Part shown: one piece after another, positions 23,316-27,541 of the stretch
Layout of the letters: every line of letters starts with the position of its first letter
Numbering within the stretch: the stretch's first letter is position 1
NCBI GenBank assembly: GCA_026989405.1
Contig: JALSJL010000088.1
Location: forward strand, 1-27,541
From: Marinosulfonomonas sp.
GTDB lineage: Bacteria > Pseudomonadota > Alphaproteobacteria > Rhodobacterales > Rhodobacteraceae
Reading direction: 5' to 3'
DNA: 27,541 bases
The notes under the pieces: generated by a model
Databases searched by the model: none
Seen by the model: only the letters and a program-made list of their open reading frames with translations
Told to the model about the DNA's origin: nothing
Made by a program: the position numbers and the translations under genes

Positions 23316-24188
23316 ATGCGCAAGACAGCTTACATACTTCCCGTGGTTGCGGTCCTGGTGGCCGCGGCGCTATCCGCGGTTTTTGTCGTCGATGAGCGTG
23401 AAAAAGCGCTTGTCCTGCAGTTTGGCGAGGTCAAGGCGGTCAAGACCGAACCCGGCCTGGCCTTCAAGGTGCCGCTTATTCAGGAGGTCGTGAAATATGA
23501 CGACCGCATCCTGCCGCTGGACACCCAGGCACTGGAAGTCACGCCGGCAGATGATCGCCGTCTGGTGGTCGATGCATTTGCGCGCTGGCGTATCACCGAC
23601 CCGGTGCAATTCCGGCGGGCCATGGGTGACGGCGGCATCGCGCGCGCGCGTCCGCGCCTGGAACGCATCCTGAACGCAGAAGTTCGCGAGGTGCTGGGCG
23701 GTGTCGATTCCGGCGCCATTCTTTCGGCCGACCGGGTTGCGCTGATGAACCGCATCCGTGACCAGGCCCGCGCGCAGGCGCAGGCGCTTGGGGTGCAGAT
23801 CATTGACGTGCGCATCAAGCGCGCGGACCTGCCCGAGCAGAACCTCGAAGCGACATTTGCAAGAATGCGCGCCGAACGGGAACGTGAGGCCGCCGATGAG
23901 ATCGCCCGAGGCAACGAGGCCGCGCAGCGTGTTCGCGCCCAGGCCGACCGAACCGTGGTTGAAACCGTATCTGCCGCCCAGAAACAGGCTGACATCATCC
24001 GCGGTGAAGCAGATGCCAGGCGCAACGCTGTCTTTGCCGAGGCCTACGGGAAGGACCAGGAGTTTTTCGCCTTCTACAGATCCCTTTCAGCCTATGAGAA
24101 AGCTCTGAAGGGCGGGAATTCGACGCTTGTGATTTCGCCTGACAGCGAATTTTTCGAGTATCTCAAGACAGCAAACCCCGACCAGTAG
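23316..24188 (+). CDS. hflC: FtsH-modulating SPFH protein HflC
   Basis: The 290-residue protein starts with an uncleaved TM helix (AYILPVVAVLVAAALSAVFVV). The SPFH domain follows (DEREKALVLQFGEVK, then DDRILPLDTQALEVTPADDRRLVVDAFARWRI), and a helical segment (AERERAADEIARGNEAAQRVRAQADR-like) ends with FFAFYRSLSAYEKAL, a hallmark of HflC. It forms a hetero-oligomer with HflK. It lies immediately after hflK (1-base gap) and is followed by a strong terminator, so hflKC form the end of this transcript. Confidence 0.95.
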   Translation: MRKTAYILPVVAVLVAAALSAVFVVDEREKALVLQFGEVKAVKTEPGLAFKVPLIQEVVKYDDRILPLDTQALEVTPADDRRLVVDAFARWRITDPVQFRRAMGDGGIARARPRLERILNAEVREVLGGVDSGAILSADRVALMNRIRDQARAQAQALGVQIIDVRIKRADLPEQNLEATFARMRAEREREAADEIARGNEAAQRVRAQADRTVVETVSAAQKQADIIRGEADARRNAVFAEAYGKDQEFFAFYRSLSAYEKALKGGNSTLVISPDSEFFEYLKTANPDQ

Positions 24189-24234
24189 CAGCCGGGCGCA
24201 GCATCGGGTTTCGGATGCAGAACAGATCAAAGGG

Positions 24235-24258
24235 GGCCGGTGTTCGCACCGGCCTCTT
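24235..24258 (+). terminator. Rho-independent terminator after hflC
   Basis: GGCCGGTG and CACCGGCC pair perfectly around the stable tetraloop TTCG, followed by TCTTTC. The T-run is short. It lies 46 bases after the hflC stop. Confidence 0.75.
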
Positions 24259-24385
24259 TCGATTTGGCCGTGGGCAGCTGGTGTGAATGCTGGCCTGACC
24301 GCATTTTCCGGTTTGATTTTAATGCGATAGTTCACGTTTTCCGGCCTCGCACGGTCACAAGCAGTTGAACTTGCGTCGGTGGGGT

Positions 24386-24413
24386 TTGCAGCGGCGGTAT
24401 CAAGACCTATCTT
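24386..24413 (+). promoter_or_regulatory. candidate degP promoter
   Basis: TTGCAG and TATCTT are separated by 16 bases (four of six consensus bases each), about 63 bases before the protease ATG. The hflC-degP gap (24189-24476) otherwise holds only the hflC terminator. I did not find a convincing heat-shock sigma-type site. Confidence 0.3.
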
Positions 24414-24476
24414 ATGCCCAATCCGAAAAGCAACAACGCCCACCAGGACCGGTGGGCCAAACATTGAGGAATATTC

Positions 24477-25937
24477 ATGACTGACAAAGCAACGGCCTTG
24501 GCCCAGCCGCAGCCTTCGGCGGCAAGGGTTTTCATGGCTTTGGTTCTGGGGTTTGCGATGTTGATGGCGCAGGCCATTTCCGCGCGCGCCGCCAGCGCCC
24601 CCGAGAGTTTCGCCGATCTTGTCGACCAGATCAGCCCGGCGGTGGTGAACATAACCACAAGCACAACAATTGCAGCAGCGACGGATGGTGCGCCGGTGCT
24701 GCCGGAAGGCTCGCCTTTCGAAGACCTCTTCAAGAATTTTCGCGATCAGGAAAACGGCGCGCCATCCCGGCCGCGCCGCAGCCAGGCCCTCGGGTCGGGT
24801 TTCGTGGTTTCGGAAGACGGGTTCATCGTGACCAACAATCATGTGATCGAAGGCTCCGATGAAGTCATGATCGAATTCTTCGACGGCGAAGAACTGGCGG
24901 CGAAAGTCATCGGAACCGACAAGAAAACCGATATCGCGCTGCTGAAGGTCGAAAGCGACGACCCCTTGCCGTTCGTTTCATTCGGCGACAGCGACGTGAT
25001 GCGTGTCGGTGACTGGGTTCTGGCCGTCGGCAATCCGCTGGGGCAGGGGTTTTCGGTTTCTGCCGGTATCATCTCGGCACGCAACCGCGAACTTTCGGGC
25101 GTCTACGATGACTTTCTTCAGACCGATGCCGCGATCAACCGGGGCAACTCCGGCGGCCCGCTGTTCAACATGGATGGCGATGTCATCGGCGTGAACACGG
25201 CCATTCTGTCGCCCACGGGTGGCTCGATCGGCATCGGCTTTTCGATGGCCTCCAATGTCGTGAGCAAGGTGGTCGACCAACTGCGCGAGTTCGGCGAAAC
25301 CCGCCGGGGTTGGCTGGGTGTGCGCATCCAGGATGTCGATGAGGACATGGCCGAAGCAATTGGTCTGGACAAGGTGGCCGGTGCCCTGGTGACTGATGTG
25401 CCGGACGGGCCGGCCAAGGAGGCCGGAATGGAAGCCGGCGATGTCATCCTGTCTTTTGACGGAAAGGATGTGACCGATACGCGTGAACTGGTGCGTCTGG
25501 TTGGCGATGCCGAAGTTGGCAAGACCGTTCGTGTGGTTGTCTTCCGGGATGGCAGCACGAAAACCCTGCTGGTCACTCTGGGCCGGCGCGAAGAAGCCGA
25601 AGCGGCCGTGGCCGGTGCAGAGTCGGGTATGCCCTCGACAGAAACGGTCCTTGGCATGACATTGAGCCCGCTGACCGATGAGCTGCGTGAACAGCTGGGC
25701 CTGAATGATGCCACCCAGGGTGTTGTTGTCGTCGATATCGACGAAGACAGTGAAGCCTACGAAAAGGGGCTGCGCGCCGGGGATGTGATCAGTGAGGCCG
25801 GGCAAGAGCGGGTCCGTTCTGTCGCCGATCTTGAAGCACGGATCGCCGATGCCCGCGAAGCCGGGCGCAAGTCGCTGCTTTTGCTGGTGCGGCGCGAAGG
25901 TGAGCCGCGTTTCGTGGCGCTTGGTATTGACGAGTAG
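24477..25937 (+). CDS. Do family periplasmic serine protease (DegP/HtrA/MucD-like)
   Basis: The 486-residue protein starts with a signal peptide whose hydrophobic core is at about residues 17-32 and whose cleavage is likely after ISARAA. The trypsin-like domain carries the triad His122 (TNNHVIEG), Asp152 (KTDIALLK) and Ser225 (NRGNSGGPL). Two PDZ domains follow, at about 275-370 (starting RRGWLGVRIQDV) and 390-480 (with AYEKGLRAGDVISEA). It degrades or holds misfolded envelope proteins. GAGGA is 6 bases before the ATG. It follows hflKC but has its own terminator-separated start, so a separate stress-responsive promoter is likely. Confidence 0.95.
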   Translation: MTDKATALAQPQPSAARVFMALVLGFAMLMAQAISARAASAPESFADLVDQISPAVVNITTSTTIAAATDGAPVLPEGSPFEDLFKNFRDQENGAPSRPRRSQALGSGFVVSEDGFIVTNNHVIEGSDEVMIEFFDGEELAAKVIGTDKKTDIALLKVESDDPLPFVSFGDSDVMRVGDWVLAVGNPLGQGFSVSAGIISARNRELSGVYDDFLQTDAAINRGNSGGPLFNMDGDVIGVNTAILSPTGGSIGIGFSMASNVVSKVVDQLREFGETRRGWLGVRIQDVDEDMAEAIGLDKVAGALVTDVPDGPAKEAGMEAGDVILSFDGKDVTDTRELVRLVGDAEVGKTVRVVVFRDGSTKTLLVTLGRREEAEAAVAGAESGMPSTETVLGMTLSPLTDELREQLGLNDATQGVVVVDIDEDSEAYEKGLRAGDVISEAGQERVRSVADLEARIADAREAGRKSLLLLVRREGEPRFVALGIDE

Positions 25938-25962
25938 CACTCGCAATCCGGTATGAGATTTC

Positions 25963-25990
25963 AAAGGGCGCCTTTCGGGGCGCCCTTTTT
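25963..25990. terminator. strong terminator after the DegP-like gene
   Basis: AAAGGGCGCC and GGCGCCCTTT pair perfectly over 10 bases around a 6-base loop, followed by further Ts. The A-run on the other side gives a weaker T-run for the convergent lipoprotein gene. Confidence 0.9.
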
Positions 25991-26015
25991 CCCTGGTGGG
26001 CGAAACCCGGCACGT

Positions 26016-26513
26016 TCAGCTGTCGACCACCAGCAGACCAAGGCGCCGCGCTGCATCGGACGAAAGCGTGGCGCTGTTCAGTCCGAATGTTGACTGATAG
26101 CTCTTGATTGCCCTGGCGGTCTCTGCATCCATGACGCCGGTTGTCGGGCCGTTGAAATGCCCGCGCGCTTTCAGCGCCCGCTGCAGGTTGGCCACGAATT
26201 GCGTGGTGTAGGTGGGCGGGCAGGGCGTTTCGAATTCAACTGCGCGCCTTTCCTGGGTGATGGCCTGCCGGGTGCGGGTTTCGAAAATGGCGGGGCTTTC
26301 GATGCTGCCATCTGCAGCTATTTCTGCCGGTTTCAACAGGATATCTTCGGTAATGGTCTCGATCACCGCGGGTGTCGTCTCGGTCGCGGTGCACATGCCG
26401 GAGTTGCCGGGCTCCGGTTCGGCCTGGCCCTGCAAAATCGGCTTGATGCCTTCGGGCAGGGAAATGCAGCCGGACAGCAGGCCGATAAACGCCGCCGGGC
26501 CAAATGCCTTCAT
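26016..26513 (-). CDS. predicted lipoprotein with peptidoglycan-binding-like domain
   Basis: The 165-residue product has a short lipoprotein signal peptide, MKAFGPAAFIGLLSGC, with a lipobox ending in Cys16. The last about 70 residues (TTQFVANLQRALKARGHFNG, then TTGVMDAETARAIKSYQSTFGL) look like a PG_binding_1-type helical repeat that contacts cell wall. The middle part is low complexity (TETTPAVIETITEDILL). ATG 26513 has GGAAG about 7 bases before it; in-frame ATGs at 26528 and 26555 exist but lack such a site. It is convergent with the DegP-like gene. An outer-membrane-anchored, wall-binding role is inferred; I know no specific function. Confidence 0.75.
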   Translation of the reverse strand: MKAFGPAAFIGLLSGCISLPEGIKPILQGQAEPEPGNSGMCTATETTPAVIETITEDILLKPAEIAADGSIESPAIFETRTRQAITQERRAVEFETPCPPTYTTQFVANLQRALKARGHFNGPTTGVMDAETARAIKSYQSTFGLNSATLSSDAARRLGLLVVDS

Positions 26514-26572
26514 GGGGGTCTTCCGCATCCGATGTTTGCCCTGTCCAGAGTTCAAGCCGGTTTTTTCGATTG

Positions 26573-26962
26573 TTACCGGCTTTCGCTCGGTGAGGGAAGC
26601 CGCAGTTCCCGAGGTGGCAGCAGAAGTTCATCCAGCAGCGGGGACAGGTCTTCGATCTTTTCGGCAATGACATGGGCAACCCCGCTTTCACGCTGCAGCC
26701 GCCCGGTGACGCGCAACAGCCGCCCCCCGATGACCGCGCGCCGGTAGCGTTCATACAGGGCGCGCCAGACAATCACGTTGGCAATCCCGGTTTCATCTTC
26801 CAGCGTGATGAAGATGACGCCTTTCGCGGTTCCCGGGCGCTGGCGCACCAGAACCAGCCCGGCCACGACCACCCGCGCACCGCTCGCCGGCTCATCCAGG
26901 CGGGCATGCGGCAGCGCCGACGGGGGGCGGGGCCAGCGAGGGGGGGATGGTGGAGCGGTCAT
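26573..26962 (-). CDS. stand-alone DnaE2 C-terminal OB-fold protein (remnant or SOS-induced small protein)
   Basis: The 129-residue ORF matches only the C-terminal nucleic-acid-binding OB-fold of the error-prone polymerase DnaE2 (VVVAGLVLVRQRPGTAKGVI, FITLEDETGIANVIVW, then GRLLRVTGRLQRESGVAHVI and AEKIEDLSPLL). A full DnaE2 has over 1000 residues, and the rest is absent: beyond the start lies the opposite-strand ferredoxin gene. The last residues (PPRELRLPSPSESR) loosely recall the usual DnaE2 ending. The first about 25 residues are Pro-rich and match nothing I know. The frame is intact. It starts 4 bases after a perfect LexA box with a -10 inside it, so no ribosome site is possible and translation would be leaderless. 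It is either a deletion product of an imuA-imuB-dnaE2 operon or a small functional protein. Confidence 0.7.
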   Translation of the reverse strand: MTAPPSPPRWPRPPSALPHARLDEPASGARVVVAGLVLVRQRPGTAKGVIFITLEDETGIANVIVWRALYERYRRAVIGGRLLRVTGRLQRESGVAHVIAEKIEDLSPLLDELLLPPRELRLPSPSESR

Positions 26963-26966
26963 TCAG

Positions 26967-26981
26967 GAACAAACATAGAAC
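26967..26981 (-). promoter_or_regulatory. LexA box (SOS operator), GAAC-N7-GAAC
   Basis: On the minus strand this reads GTTC-TATGTTT-GTTC, the exact direct-repeat form bound by LexA in alphaproteobacteria. It ends 4 bases before the ATG of the OB-fold ORF and covers the candidate -10. Position and exact match support an SOS-controlled promoter for the minus strand. The ferredoxin start is 93 bases away on the other side. Confidence 0.75.
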
Positions 26982-26999
26982 ATTCACTGATCCGTGCAA
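26972..26999 (-). promoter_or_regulatory. candidate SOS promoter giving a near-leaderless transcript
   Basis: On the minus strand TTGCAC (26999-26994), 16 bases, TATGTT (26977-26972). The -10 lies within the LexA box. The expected transcript start is 0-3 bases before the ATG at 26962. Confidence 0.5.
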
Positions 27000-27073
27000 C
27001 CCTGTAACAGGGGCTGGAATTGCCGCCCGTCTTGCCTTATCTCCCTGTCGGACGGGCAAAGGAGAGACGCCAC

Positions 27074-27397
27074 ATGGCCAAGATAACCTATATTGAGCAC
27101 AACGGCACCAGGCACGAGGTTGACGTGCCGACCGGGCTGACCGTGATGGAAGGCGCACGCGACAACGCCATTCCGGGCATCGAAGCCGACTGCGGCGGCG
27201 CCTGTGCCTGTTCCACCTGTCACGTCTATGTTGCCCCCGACTGGGTGGAGAAGCTGCCTCCAAAGGATGCCATGGAGGAAGACATGCTTGATTTCGCCTG
27301 GGAGCCGGACCCGGAACGCTCGCGCCTGACTTGCCAGATCAAGGTGACCGATGATCTTGACGGTCTGGTTGTGCAGATGCCTGAAAAACAGATCTGA
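27074..27397 (+). CDS. [2Fe-2S] ferredoxin (FdVI/adrenodoxin type)
   Basis: The 107-residue ferredoxin has the adrenodoxin-type plan: KITYIEHNGTRHEVDVPTG, then cluster ligands Cys40, Cys46 and Cys49 in DCGGACACSTCHVYV and Cys87 in LTCQIKV (CX5CX2C...C). The extra Cys44 is usual in the FdVI group of Rhodobacter. EEDMLDFAWEPDPERSRLTC is the acidic partner-docking helix. FdVI-type ferredoxins serve Fe-S cluster biogenesis and cytochrome P450-type electron transfer. GGAGAG precedes ATG 27074; the frame extends upstream without support. Its stop overlaps the next ATG by one base, so the following gene is coupled. Confidence 0.95.
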   Translation: MAKITYIEHNGTRHEVDVPTGLTVMEGARDNAIPGIEADCGGACACSTCHVYVAPDWVEKLPPKDAMEEDMLDFAWEPDPERSRLTCQIKVTDDLDGLVVQMPEKQI

Positions 27398-27541
27398 TGC
27401 GGCCGGGCGGAATGATCCTTGGCCTTGCGCTGCTTGCCAGCCCGGCCATGGCCACGCCGCCCAATGTGATCATCGGGGCCGAGTATTCCGAACCCACGAC
27501 GCGTTACGACCATGCCATCCTTGGCGATGCAGTTGAATGGG
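27397..27541 (+). CDS. secreted protein, N-terminus only (possibly VCBS/FG-GAP-repeat family)
   Basis: The frame opens at ATG 27397 (TGATG overlap with the ferredoxin stop) and runs to the window edge, giving 48 residues. It has a signal peptide with hydrophobic core MILGLALLASPAMA, followed by the mature start TPPNVIIGAEYSEPTTRYDH and AILGDAVEWG. That mature start recalls a Rhodobacterales family of periplasmic beta-propeller (VCBS or FG-GAP repeat) proteins, but this rests on memory of a short segment. Translational coupling to a ferredoxin is noticeable, since the products act in different compartments. An in-frame ATG at 27412 is an alternative start. Confidence 0.65.
   Translation, partial: MRPGGMILGLALLASPAMATPPNVIIGAEYSEPTTRYDHAILGDAVEW

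Noticed and set aside
24303..24420. Heat-shock sigma-type promoter before the DegP-like gene
   Set aside because: CTTG-like and CC-rich pieces exist, but the spacing and the -10 do not match well enough; only a weak housekeeping-type pair was kept.
26513..26555. Lipoprotein start at 26555 or 26528
   Set aside because: Neither has a good ribosome site. The start at 26513 has GGAAG well placed and gives a standard short lipoprotein signal, although 26528 cannot be fully excluded.

Overview
The window looks like a chromosomal segment of an alphaproteobacterium of the Rhodobacteraceae/Roseobacter type. The reasons are the phaZ-phaC-phaP-phaR block with phaZ divergent, the secG/pyrG, purA/DUF2842, rpiA-gor and hflK-hflC-degP neighbourhoods, the high GC, an alphaproteobacterial LexA box (GAAC-N7-GAAC) and a lineage-restricted acidic protein. 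This assignment rests on recalled family knowledge; no search was run. There is no transposase, CRISPR array, rRNA or recognisable tRNA.

Layout. (1) 1-3773: polyhydroxybutyrate (PHB) granule locus. It holds the depolymerase phaZ (minus, cut by the window edge), the synthase phaC, the phasin phaP and the repressor phaR, with TGC-type inverted repeats in front of phaC, phaP and phaR that fit PhaR control. (2) 3882-10732: a LysR regulator converges on a minus-strand run: a TerB-like protein and a cytoplasmic PhnD-like protein (4-base overlap), then a polar amino-acid ABC importer (ATPase, binding protein, two permeases) and a DegT-family PLP aminotransferase. A strong hairpin sits between binding-protein and permease genes. 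(3) 10791-13521 minus: pyrG (CTP synthase), secG and a DUF6524-like membrane protein. (4) 13668-15223 plus: purA and a DUF2842 protein, closed by a bidirectional terminator shared with (5) a 701-residue acidic protein on minus (15265-17370). (6) 17512-19767: thiamine pyrophosphokinase (plus) converging on L-serine dehydratase sdaA (minus, TTG start). (7) 19939-25937 plus: rpiA, gor, hflK, hflC and a DegP/HtrA protease, a carbon/redox and envelope-quality-control series. (8) 26016-27541: a minus-strand lipoprotein, a small minus-strand ORF matching only the C-terminal OB-fold of the SOS polymerase DnaE2, a plus-strand [2Fe-2S] ferredoxin and the start of a secreted protein.

Most of the window is well-understood housekeeping. 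The most unusual spot is 26573-26999: the OB-fold tail of DnaE2 stands alone as an intact ORF, directly behind a perfect LexA box that overlays the -10 of a good promoter, so the mRNA would be nearly leaderless. It is either the two ends of a deleted imuA-imuB-dnaE2 operon joined together or a small damage-inducible OB-fold protein. Secondary leads are an exact 20-base intergenic repeat in two places, a five-codon leader ORF overlapping the phaC start, the PhnD-like/TerB pair and the 701-residue protein. No stretch longer than 300 bases lacks a gene; the largest gaps are 24189-24476, 12435-12694 and 18190-18393.
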